The position numbers and the translations under genes are program-made. Shown here piece after piece: positions 1-7,272 of a stretch of DNA of 64,000 nt. This DNA is from Lactococcus garvieae (GTDB lineage: Bacteria > Bacillota > Bacilli > Lactobacillales > Streptococcaceae). The notes beneath the pieces are model-generated. The model worked only from the letters and a program-made list of their open reading frames with translations, was not told the origin of the DNA and searched no databases. The first letter of the stretch is position 1. Each line of letters opens with the position of its first letter. Location: assembly GCF_016027715.1 (NCBI RefSeq), contig NZ_CP065691.1, positions 777,954 through 841,953 of the forward strand. Direction: 5' to 3'.

Positions 1-1
1 T

Positions 2-427
2 CCTAATCTTTTCGTGAAGCTTCTCTACAAACGTGAGTTTTACATCTTTGTCTCGAAAGATAACCCGCTAGCCACGCGCAAGGAGATTTCTTTTAAGGAT
101 ACGCTCGATTACCCTTTTATACTCCTTGATGAAAGCTTCGTGCACATGGAGGCTTTTCAAAAGCTTAATGAAAAATATAAGAAAAAAGCAAAAATTCTTT
201 TTAACTTTTCCGATATCCAAACTATTGGGCAACTCGTAAAATCCAATGTGGGCATTACCTTGATGACCGACTTCCTTCCTTTTGCGGATATGGATAGTCT
301 CATAAAAATACCTCTTATACCTGAAGATAAGCAAATCTTCCATGTTCAATATGCTTATTTAAAAAGCGCCATTCTTAATCAAGATATTCAACAGCTGATA
401 CAGCTCCTTGATGATTTAGATGAATGA
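2..427 (+). CDS. LysR-family transcriptional regulator, C-terminal part (cut by window edge)
   Basis: The reading frame is open to the left edge, so only the last ~141 residues are present. They look like the C-terminal half of a LysR-type effector-binding domain: a 'YKREFYIFVSKDNPLA' strand, then 'VKSNVGITLMTDFLP', the usual segment in which these domains close around the ligand. The N-terminal winged-helix DNA-binding part lies outside the window, so target and ligand cannot be read. An internal GTG at position 14 is an artefact of the edge, not a real start. The gene ends just before a strong bidirectional terminator and converges with the CorC-like gene. Family call is fairly safe; the function is unknown. 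Confidence 0.7.
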   Translation, partial: PNLFVKLLYKREFYIFVSKDNPLATRKEISFKDTLDYPFILLDESFVHMEAFQKLNEKYKKKAKILFNFSDIQTIGQLVKSNVGITLMTDFLPFADMDSLIKIPLIPEDKQIFHVQYAYLKSAILNQDIQQLIQLLDDLDE

Positions 428-454
428 TTTGATAAATTTATTTTTTAGACATAC

Positions 455-529
455 AAAAAAGAACCCCCTAAAACAGATGACCATAGGCTTTTCTATAGTG
501 TCTATTTTAGGAGGTTCTTTTTTTTTTTT
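455..529. terminator. Bidirectional rho-independent terminator
   Basis: The left arm AAGAACCCCCTAAAACAGA and the right arm TCTATTTTAGGAGGTTCTT pair with few mismatches around a ~26-nt loop that contains its own short hairpin. It is flanked by A-runs on the left and a 14-T run on the right. It serves the convergent LysR fragment (+) and the CorC-like gene (-). Confidence 0.85.
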
Positions 530-568
530 GATGTAAACTTTTTATATTATCATAATCGACGAGAGGAG

Positions 569-1861
569 CTATACTTTGGTTATCTCTAACTCACTTGGTG
601 TCACTCTGTCCATTTCCAGAATCTTTATCTTTAGATCATTCAAAACTTTAGTACTTCCCACGTCAAGTTCTTCTCTGTTTTCCAGATAAACATTAATGAT
701 ATAACCACTGATAGTATTGCTTGCCGATGGATTATCGAAATCCGTGTCAAACTTATCTTCAATTTCGGATAAGGGAGTTTTTCCTTTGACATGATAAATT
801 CCTGGTTCGACCTCGACAATATTTTCTTCTTCATGGTCTTGCTCATCTTGAATATCGCCGACGAGTTCTTCTAGGATATCTTCAATAGTTACTAAACCGC
901 TGGTTCCTCCATACTCATCGGATAAAATCGCAAAATGTTTATGTTCACTTTGCATTTGCGAGAGCAAGAATTTTACGGGAATAGTATCGATAAAGACAAT
1001 AGGAGCCTGAGCAATAGTATGCACTTTTTGCATTGGCGACACCAGATACTCTTTAATCAAAGCTTGAAGCGTCACATAGCCTAAGATGTTGTCCTTAGAC
1101 TTGCCAATCACTGGAAAACGCGTGTGCCCTTTTTCGATTGCAAACTCAAGAGCTTCTTTTATCGTTTTGTCTGAAGCTATTGTTTCCATATCGAGACGAG
1201 GCACCATAATTTCTTTAGCTAATAAGTCGTCAAATTCAAAAACTTTATTGAGATACTCGTATTCTTTTTCGTTAATTTCACCTTTAGCAAAGCTTTGGTT
1301 GGCTATCAAAAGGAGTTCTTCTTCTGAATGGGTTTCTTCTCCTTCCGACGCTAGGCTGAGATTAAAGATTTTCCCGATCGAGCTTGCGGATATATTCAAA
1401 AGCCAAACAAATGGATAGGTGGCCTTGTAGAAAAAGTGTAAAGGTCTCACAACTGCTAAGACAACTGCTTCTGTCTTAGAAATACTGAGCGACTTCGGAA
1501 TCAATTCACCAATCACCACATGAACAAAAGTAATCAGCAAGAAAGCAAGAACGATGGAAAAGCTTTCTGCAATAGTATTGGGCAGTGGGAGGTAGTGTAT
1601 CACAGGTGCAAGCAAGGCATGAATCGTACTTTCTCCAACCCAACCAATAGCCAAAGAAGTCAGTGTTATCCCTAGCTGGCAGGCACTCAGGTAAGAATCC
1701 AGATGCTCCACAACAACAATAGCTAATTTTGCTTGTTTGTTGCCCTCAGCTGCCAGTGTTTCTAAACGACTTTTACGTATTTTCACTAAAGAAAATTCAG
1801 ATGCAACAAAGAAAGCTGTAAAAGCAATCATTAATACTATTATTATAAGATTTACCGTCAA
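569..1861 (-). CDS. CNNM/CorC-type membrane protein with CBS pair (HlyC/TlyC family)
   Basis: About 430 residues. The N-terminal ~190 residues hold the hydrophobic DUF21 (CNNM) region with several membrane segments, including a 'ACQLGITLTSLAIGWVGE' helix. A CBS pair follows at about 205-330 ('IMVPRLDMETI', 'HFAILSDEYGGTSGLVTIED'), then a C-terminal CorC/HlyC domain. Relatives are magnesium/cobalt transport or tolerance proteins at the plasma membrane, historically mislabelled haemolysins. The start is set at a TTG because an AAAGGAG box lies ~8 nt upstream. An ATG 24 nt further up would put that box inside the gene. It stands alone, converging with LysR. Confidence 0.88.
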   Translation of the reverse strand: MTVNLIIIVLMIAFTAFFVASEFSLVKIRKSRLETLAAEGNKQAKLAIVVVEHLDSYLSACQLGITLTSLAIGWVGESTIHALLAPVIHYLPLPNTIAESFSIVLAFLLITFVHVVIGELIPKSLSISKTEAVVLAVVRPLHFFYKATYPFVWLLNISASSIGKIFNLSLASEGEETHSEEELLLIANQSFAKGEINEKEYEYLNKVFEFDDLLAKEIMVPRLDMETIASDKTIKEALEFAIEKGHTRFPVIGKSKDNILGYVTLQALIKEYLVSPMQKVHTIAQAPIVFIDTIPVKFLLSQMQSEHKHFAILSDEYGGTSGLVTIEDILEELVGDIQDEQDHEEENIVEVEPGIYHVKGKTPLSEIEDKFDTDFDNPSASNTISGYIINVYLENREELDVGSTKVLNDLKIKILEMDRVTPSELEITKV

Positions 1862-2046
1862 TAGATTATCTCCTTTATATTTCATTTTTCTTAGAAAATA
1901 TCAGTTATAGCAAAAAATTTACTGTTACTCCTTGCTACAATATTTTTGTATACGAGAAAGCTTTAGTTCCTCTTTTTTATGAAAAAAGCACTAGAAACCT
2001 AGATACCTTTATTTATGTACTCTTGGAACTTACGGCAGTACTGTCC

Positions 2047-2598
2047 CTAACTCTCGCGCTTAACTTGACTTTTTTTAATGCTCTTTAACCAATCAAGCCG
2101 AAAGTTTTCTCTTTGGATAGCAAAATCTAAAACTAAAAAATGTCCATTTTTTTCTTCAGGATCATCTCCTCCAAAGACAAGTTTTTGACGTTGCAGAAGG
2201 TAGTTCAGTTTTTTCTTATGTACTTCTATTTCTTCATTAATTAAATCAATGAGTCGGACATCGTCGGCATTCTTCAAAAAGTACAAGCGCAACATAAATT
2301 CATCTTTTTGAAAGGCATAGAGTTCAGCAGGCGTTTGAATCCATTGGTCAAACATTTCACATCCCTTATCCGTGATATGATACTTTTTTTTCTTTAATTT
2401 GGCACCGACAATTTCGACATCATAATCTACTGCTTCAGCATCAAAGAGCTTCCTTAATGTCGGATAAATTTGTCCGGTATTTGCTTGCCAAAACTCGCCT
2501 ACTTCACTTTCGAAATTTTTCTTTAAATCATATCCTGTTAAGGGTTCATGCTTCAACAACCCCAGAATAATATAAGACAGTTTATCTTCACTGGCCAT
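2047..2598 (-). CDS. padR: PadR-family transcriptional repressor of phenolic acid decarboxylase
   Basis: 183 residues. The N-terminal winged helix ('SYIILGLLKHEPLTGYDLKK', residues ~8-27) is the PadR signature, followed by 'GQIYPTLRKL'. The C-terminal ~100 residues are the charged helical dimerisation domain typical of this subfamily. PadR of Bacillus and lactic acid bacteria represses padC and releases DNA in the presence of p-coumarate or ferulate. Here the gene lies directly downstream of padC on the same strand, separated by a terminator. A GGGAG box precedes the ATG. The repressor role is inferred from the family and from the PadR-like operator found in front of padC. Confidence 0.9.
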   Translation of the reverse strand: MASEDKLSYIILGLLKHEPLTGYDLKKNFESEVGEFWQANTGQIYPTLRKLFDAEAVDYDVEIVGAKLKKKKYHITDKGCEMFDQWIQTPAELYAFQKDEFMLRLYFLKNADDVRLIDLINEEIEVHKKKLNYLLQRQKLVFGGDDPEEKNGHFLVLDFAIQRENFRLDWLKSIKKSQVKRES

Positions 2599-2701
2599 TT
2601 TATTTCTCCCTTATTCCATAATAACCCAATTTTCAGAAATTGTAAATATAACCTCTATTATAACGGAATAATGTTGAAATAAACACTCTTAGATTAGAAA
2701 T

Positions 2702-2729
2702 AAAAAAGATGAATATTTTCATCTTTTTT
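2702..2729 (-). terminator. Terminator after padC
   Basis: A 12-bp stem (AAAAAAGATGAA/TTCATCTTTTTT) with a 4-nt TATT loop lies 6 nt past the padC stop. It probably limits read-through into padR. Confidence 0.8.
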
Positions 2730-2734
2730 ATTTC

Positions 2735-3268
2735 TTATTTGTTTACTTTTTGGTAATTTTCATCAAAGTATTTACCGTTACGAATATCATTTGGCAACCC
2801 TTCATATGGTGCTTCGGCAACGACATCTTCATTATTTGAGCCGGCATTCGCAATATAAGTAATTGTAGCAAATTCTGGGACTAAATATTTTGGATATGTT
2901 TCGTATTTTTCACGTGATTCATGCATCACATCGATAAAATCGTTTTGGAAACAAACGGTAATTTCTGGATGTTCGTGTACCCATTTTGGAAAGAAAATCA
3001 TACCATGCATTTTTTCTTCATTTGGCATGAAGTCTAAAGCAACATCTGTTCCTGTTGGTTCGGTCCAAGCAACTTTATAAATACCTTCCGTAAGCATCAC
3101 GATATCAACTTCTTGTTCTTTTACCCAGCGGCCAGCAACCATCCCACCATGAATACGGTAGTCGATAGTTTTTTCATTTTTAATATAAATTTCGTATTCC
3201 CAGCCATTGTCATAAGTGTAAATTAAGTGTGAGCCGATAAAGTCTTCTAATGTAGAGAATTTTTTCAT
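2735..3268 (-). CDS. padC: Phenolic acid decarboxylase
   Basis: 177 residues, the usual family length. This cytoplasmic enzyme decarboxylates p-coumaric, ferulic and caffeic acids to vinyl phenols, a detoxification of plant phenolics. The lipocalin-like beta barrel is visible. The residues known from Bacillus PAD align: Tyr17 and Tyr19 in '[10 protein letters not shown]', Arg47 in 'VAGRW' and Glu70 in 'WTEPTG'. The conserved segments 'YRIHGGMV' and '[15 protein letters not shown]' are also intact. An operator and promoter sit just upstream and padR is downstream, so it is a substrate-inducible stress gene. It looks fully functional. Confidence 0.96.
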   Translation of the reverse strand: MKKFSTLEDFIGSHLIYTYDNGWEYEIYIKNEKTIDYRIHGGMVAGRWVKEQEVDIVMLTEGIYKVAWTEPTGTDVALDFMPNEEKMHGMIFFPKWVHEHPEITVCFQNDFIDVMHESREKYETYPKYLVPEFATITYIANAGSNNEDVVAEAPYEGLPNDIRNGKYFDENYQKVNK

Positions 3269-3284
3269 TTTTAGTCCTTCTTTC

Positions 3285-3322
3285 TATATATGTAAATTAA
3301 ACATGTTTTATTTACATATATA
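3285..3322. promoter_or_regulatory. PadR operator: nested dyads in front of padC
   Basis: A perfect 13-bp inverted repeat (TATATATGTAAAT ... ATTTACATATATA) encloses the palindrome AAACATGTTT. This yields two overlapping ATGT-N7-ACAT units, close to the ATGT-N8-ACAT boxes described for PadR. It starts at the -10 region and covers the transcription start of padC, so bound PadR would block polymerase. Confidence 0.75.
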
Positions 3323-3350
3323 GAGTACTCCTTTATTTTAATATTGTCAA
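3322..3350 (-). promoter_or_regulatory. padC promoter
   Basis: On the minus strand: -35 TTGACA, 17-nt spacer, -10 TACTCT, directly abutting the PadR dyad. Confidence 0.65.
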
Positions 3351-3509
3351 ATAAAAAAATGCCAATCTATGGCTATGACCTGTGATTAAAAACTGTCAGA
3401 GTAGAAAGAGATTATCAACGAGGGATGGAATGCGGACTTTTTATTTTGCTCCAATATCTTCCATTTTTTCACAAACTTGCTCTATCCGCGTAATTGTGAA
3501 AAGAATTGT

Positions 3510-3539
3510 TTGACAAGCTAACCTAAAAAAAGGTAAAAT
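3510..3539 (+). promoter_or_regulatory. rex promoter with nearby Rex-like half-sites
   Basis: -35 TTGACA and -10 TAAAAT with an 18-nt spacer lie ~30 nt before rex. Rex half-sites occur around it: TTTTCACAA at 3466-3474, TTGTGAAAA at 3494-3502 and TTCACAAAG after the -10. They do not form the compact TTGTGAA-N4-TTCACAA box, so autoregulation is only suggested. Confidence 0.5.
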
Positions 3540-3568
3540 ATTCACAAAGACTATGTAAAGGAGATAAC

Positions 3569-4222
3569 ATGGCTGGCTCCCAAGTTAATAAACAATTACC
3601 TAAGGCAACCGCAAAACGCTTGCCTCAATACTATCGCTTGTTCAAACTTTTAGTTGATGAACAAGTTACACGCACAAACTCACAACTTATTTCTGAAAAA
3701 ATTGGTGTTGATGCGGCGACGATTCGTCGCGATTTTTCACTCTTTGGTGAGCTGGGACGTCGAGGCTATGGCTATGAAACACGCGCTTTGCGTGATTTCT
3801 TTGGAGAATTACTCGGACAAGATCAAGAAACGCATATCGCCCTCGTTGGTGTGGGTAATCTTGGACGTGCCTTGATTAATTATCAATTCCAAAACCGCAA
3901 CAAAATGCGTGTAACTCAAGCTTATGATATACCAGAAAATCCTCTCGTAGGTACAACAACTTCTACTGGTATTCCTATCTACGATATTGCAGATTTTTCG
4001 GAAAACATCAAAGACTCAAAAATCAAAACAGCAATTATTTCGGTGAACAAAGAAAATGCACAAGAAGTTGCTGATATCTTGGTAAATGCTGGAATTAAAG
4101 GTATTCTTAATTTTTCACCTTTACGTTTACAGGTACCCGAAGATGTCGTTGTCCAGTCGATTGACTTGACGAAAGAACTTCAAACTCTTTTGTTCTTCAT
4201 GTCAAATAAAAATATTAAGTAA
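3569..4222 (+). CDS. rex: Redox-sensing transcriptional repressor Rex
   Basis: 217 residues, normal for the family. The N-terminal winged helix (residues ~15-80) contains 'VDAATIRRDFSLFGELGRRG', the DNA-recognition signature. A Rossmann domain follows with GVGNLG at 94-99 for NAD(H) binding, and a C-terminal swapped helix closes the dimer. Rex senses the NADH/NAD+ ratio and represses fermentative dehydrogenase and related genes until NADH rises. An AAGGAG box precedes the ATG and the gene is monocistronic with its own terminator. Lactococci often carry more than one Rex; nothing here tells which paralogue this is. Confidence 0.95.
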   Translation: MAGSQVNKQLPKATAKRLPQYYRLFKLLVDEQVTRTNSQLISEKIGVDAATIRRDFSLFGELGRRGYGYETRALRDFFGELLGQDQETHIALVGVGNLGRALINYQFQNRNKMRVTQAYDIPENPLVGTTTSTGIPIYDIADFSENIKDSKIKTAIISVNKENAQEVADILVNAGIKGILNFSPLRLQVPEDVVVQSIDLTKELQTLLFFMSNKNIK

Positions 4223-4225
4223 AGC

Positions 4226-4266
4226 ACACAAAAAGCATGGTACTAATCGCCATGCTTTTTATGTGT
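4226..4266. terminator. Terminator after rex
   Basis: A stem AAAAAGCATGG/CCATGCTTTTT, extended outward by ACACA/TGTGT, follows the rex stop by a few bases. It can also serve the convergent Spx-like gene. Confidence 0.85.
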
Positions 4267-4287
4267 TTTCATAACCCAGCATTAATA

Positions 4288-4680
4288 TTAAAAATCTGAT
4301 AAAAATTTTCGGTATTCTTTTGGAAAAAAACGTCGAATTTCATCAGAGTTGTAGCCAACTAAGTAATTATCTTCATCTAAAATAATAGGGCTTTTAAAAA
4401 GAAAAGTATTCATCTTTAGATAGAGCAAAGCACTCTTTAAGTCCATATCCTCTAGACTTAATAATAATTTTTCGTTTTTCCAGCCATTTTTTTCTGGATT
4501 TTTAAATAATTCTTTCGTTCCATCAGTTGTGAGTGCCAATAGATTTATCAGCTCATCTATTGTGATTTGATTCAAATTTCGTTTCTCAATCTTTATTCCG
4601 TACTTGTCAAACCACATCAAAGCTTTCTTGCTGGATTTACACTTTGCTCTATAATAAACTCTTATTATTACTATCCACAC
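4288..4680 (-). CDS. Spx/ArsC-family protein with CxxS motif
   Basis: About 130 residues with the Spx/ArsC thioredoxin-like fold pattern: 'YYRAKCKSSKKALMWFDKYGI' near the start, 'FKNPEKNGWKNEKLL' in the middle, and a C-terminal 'SPIILDEDNYLVGYNSDEIRRFFP'. Spx proteins bind the RNA polymerase alpha subunit and redirect transcription under thiol stress. The classical CxxC switch is CKSS here, so a reversible disulfide is not possible. The start is uncertain: the GTG used here sits only 1-2 nt from the GAGAGG box. The family normally begins M-I-(K/R)-(V/I)-Y, which would need the ATA codon ~11 nt from that box. It lies alone downstream of the pilus operon. Confidence 0.72.
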   Translation of the reverse strand: MWIVIIRVYYRAKCKSSKKALMWFDKYGIKIEKRNLNQITIDELINLLALTTDGTKELFKNPEKNGWKNEKLLLSLEDMDLKSALLYLKMNTFLFKSPIILDEDNYLVGYNSDEIRRFFPKEYRKFLSDF

Positions 4681-4712
4681 CTCTCTACTATTATATATAT
4701 GTTTTTTATACT

Positions 4713-6521
4713 TTAAATAAAGTTAAGAAATAAAATAGGCATTACTAAAAGGAGAAAGAAGGGTATCATCACTTGCATTGGATCCGCTATAATATGAGCC
4801 GCTAAATCCATCGCCAGCTGTTCAAACTGAGAGATTGGATTCTTCTTTATCAGATCATCACCTCTAACCTTACTTGTCATCCTTAAGTTCATTGCTTTGC
4901 TATTTCTAAGACTCAAGGGTGCTATTTTTGTTAACCGTCCTTGTACTAGACGGCGATAGATGGTACCTACATTGCCCTCACAACGAATCAGGGTGAGGAT
5001 TGGGGGGCCTTTAACTTTGCTCTTCACCACATCAACTTGTGTGTCTTTAATCACTTCATTCTTGATTACCTGATATTCATAAAGGTTTTGAAAATCAGTC
5101 GCATAGATTTTATCACCCTTGGTGAGATTGCTGATTCGATTAAAAAGTACATCTACGTTCGTGTTTGTATTGACATTGTAAATGTTATGAGCCAAGAGAA
5201 CATAGTTCCCTTTTCCCAGCTTTTGCCCTTGCCGATAGGTTGAAGCACCAGACATCAAGTTGGTTTGACTTAGCCCAGCCAGTATAGGCAAACTCACTTC
5301 TTCTTTTGGAATATAAAGCTTTCCTATGCCGCTCTCATTTACTGTATGTTGTAGTTCTTTCCTGCTTTCGGCAAAATTACTCACATTGACACTCGCAATT
5401 TTACTTTCATCATAATCTCCTTTGAGTATCTTATCTGGATTATATGCGGCCAATTCGTGTTGCTTTCCCACATTAATAGTGGGTAGAGAGGAAGGTGTCT
5501 GCATACGAAAATATCCATAAATAGCCAAAGCTAAAATTGAAATCATAATCACCAGCATAACAACAAACATACCACGTGTCACCATTATCAAACGGCGTAT
5601 ACGTTTCATGGCGCGTGCAGAAACTTCTGGATCTGTTTTGTGAGACTGTTTCAAGAAGATACGATAGAGCAGAAAAAGTATAACAAATAAGAGAAAACAA
5701 AGTCCAAGAGAGCCCATCACTACCGTTTGATAGGTCCATATATTGCGCTTGCTTGTCTTCTTAGAGATTGCTTCTTTATAAGGGATGCGTTTGCCGTTCA
5801 CAAGTAGGCGATAGGTATTAATACCTGGCGGTGTACACGTTAAAAGAGTTACACGATCTTCGCCTGGTATAATCTTTACCTTATCGACTTCACGGGGGAG
5901 TACTTCTTGAAAAGAGTCAATTTCATAGGCTAATTTTTTTCCTAAAATATTGATAAAGAAGATATCTCCTTCTTTTAGATTACGGATATCTGTGAAGAGG
6001 ACTTGGTTCTCTAAACCACTGTGCCCACTGAGAACAGCGCGCGTATTCTTTCCTCCGATAGGTACCGAAGAGGATTCAAAGTGCCCCACACCCTTATCTA
6101 AAGTACCGTAAGACGTTCCATGGTAAAAAGGGAGATTGTTGACATTGATAGCTGGTATGTCAATCGTACCCATTACGGGAGGATTTCCGTTAGAAATAAC
6201 TTTACTATAATCTACTGGATGTCCTACTTTACCTTCTTGACGATCAAAGATATATTGATTGTATTTTTTAGCTAAAGCCCACTGCTGCTTGCGCTCTTTT
6301 TGACTCATCTTTTTCAGACTGTCATTGTAACTACTGGTGGCGACCGAGCGTTGTTGGTTAGCCATATAATTTCCAATGATGGGATAGATAAGAATACCCA
6401 CACCAATGAAAATCAGTAAAAAGGCAAAAATAAGCAGGGGAGAAACTTTTCGTCTCTCTTGACTTGGAGGGACAGCCTTATCCCTTATATTCTTTTGTTT
6501 CTTAAACAATTTCTTCTCCAA
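4713..6521 (-). CDS. Two-domain sortase: class C (pilin polymerase) fused to class A-like sortase
   Basis: 602 residues, about twice a normal sortase. Domain 1 (about 28-290) matches class C pilin polymerases: 'LPFYHGTSYGTLDKGVGHFE', His167 in LSGHSG, Cys229 in TLLTCT and Arg238, with membrane helices at ~28-50 and ~264-290. Domain 2 (about 312-602) matches class A: 'LPILAGLSQTNLMSGASTY', His445 in LLAHNI, Cys514 in TLIRCEG and Arg523/524. It has helices at ~312-337 and ~582-602. Both His-Cys-Arg triads are complete. It is the last gene of the pilus cluster. I infer that one polypeptide both polymerises pilins and attaches the fibre to cell wall. A class C lid motif was not evident. Confidence 0.88.
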   Translation of the reverse strand: MEKKLFKKQKNIRDKAVPPSQERRKVSPLLIFAFLLIFIGVGILIYPIIGNYMANQQRSVATSSYNDSLKKMSQKERKQQWALAKKYNQYIFDRQEGKVGHPVDYSKVISNGNPPVMGTIDIPAINVNNLPFYHGTSYGTLDKGVGHFESSSVPIGGKNTRAVLSGHSGLENQVLFTDIRNLKEGDIFFINILGKKLAYEIDSFQEVLPREVDKVKIIPGEDRVTLLTCTPPGINTYRLLVNGKRIPYKEAISKKTSKRNIWTYQTVVMGSLGLCFLLFVILFLLYRIFLKQSHKTDPEVSARAMKRIRRLIMVTRGMFVVMLVIMISILALAIYGYFRMQTPSSLPTINVGKQHELAAYNPDKILKGDYDESKIASVNVSNFAESRKELQHTVNESGIGKLYIPKEEVSLPILAGLSQTNLMSGASTYRQGQKLGKGNYVLLAHNIYNVNTNTNVDVLFNRISNLTKGDKIYATDFQNLYEYQVIKNEVIKDTQVDVVKSKVKGPPILTLIRCEGNVGTIYRRLVQGRLTKIAPLSLRNSKAMNLRMTSKVRGDDLIKKNPISQFEQLAMDLAAHIIADPMQVMIPFFLLLVMPILFLNFI

Positions 6522-6558
6522 TTATCAGTCAAAATACTTTTTTTCTGAAAAAATATAA

Positions 6559-6603
6559 GATTGAAGCTTGGCATACATGACTGTTTGCGTTCTACTTCAA
6601 TCT
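6559..6603 (-). terminator. Hairpin between basal pilin and sortase genes
   Basis: Arms AAGATTGAAG and CTTCAATCTT enclose a ~25-nt loop, followed on the minus strand by a T-rich tract. It may act as a partial terminator that keeps sortase mRNA below pilin mRNA. Confidence 0.5.
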
Positions 6604-6641
6604 TACTTTCCTCAAAAACTATTTAATTAATTGTACCTATA

Positions 6642-7271
6642 TTAGTTTGTCTTTTTCGTCCACCAGAGACCACCAAACCCCACGATTATAAGCACACTTA
6701 TCATGGCCATGATTATTTGATAAGAGCCGATACTACCACTTGTATTTGGTAATTTATCAGGCAGGTTGCTATCAGGAATTTGAGGCGTATCTGGTAAAAC
6801 CATGCTTGATTTTGGATAGATATAGACCTCGTTGATCAATCCACTCGCATTTTGCATCGGCAGAGAAACTAGTACAGGGGACATTGGTACAGGTACTTGC
6901 TCACTTTTTAGTTCGGTAACTTGGTACACCCCACGTTTTAGTCCTGTTAGTTCGGCTTCACCTTGAGCATTAGTTGTTACTGTTTGACTAAAGGCATCAG
7001 CACCTTTGGTGATAACATAAGTATTTGATTCTGTTTTGCTCATGCGCGTAATCGTATATTGCACATTCGCAAGGCGTTGAAGGTCTTCTGTTCCGTTAGT
7101 TACAGGTGTACCATCATGTGATAACTGGTTTTCTTGGTTTCCCTTTAGATTATATTTAATAATATGGATGCCGTAGCTTCCAGTATTTTCTTGTGCATCA
7201 ACATTTTGTGATAACCCTAGTATTAGGAAAAGAGACAAAGCAGCTGCTATAGTAAAAATATATTTTTTCAA
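6642..7271 (-). CDS. LPXTG minor (basal) pilin
   Basis: 209 residues. A signal peptide (about 1-26, 'LFLILGLSQNVDA') is followed by one SpaA/Cna-B-like pilin domain. This has a pilin-type lysine motif in 'EVYIYPKSS' and an E-box-like 'GVYQVTELKSE'. The C-terminus is a proline-rich stretch ('LPDTPQIPDSNLPDKLPNTS'), the sorting signal LPNTS, a membrane helix and the positive tail KKTN. Small single-domain pilins beside the sortase usually form the base that is linked to peptidoglycan. It begins 1 nt from the tip-pilin stop, so the two are translationally close. Confidence 0.87.
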   Translation of the reverse strand: MKKYIFTIAAALSLFLILGLSQNVDAQENTGSYGIHIIKYNLKGNQENQLSHDGTPVTNGTEDLQRLANVQYTITRMSKTESNTYVITKGADAFSQTVTTNAQGEAELTGLKRGVYQVTELKSEQVPVPMSPVLVSLPMQNASGLINEVYIYPKSSMVLPDTPQIPDSNLPDKLPNTSGSIGSYQIIMAMISVLIIVGFGGLWWTKKTN

Positions 7272-7272
7272 T

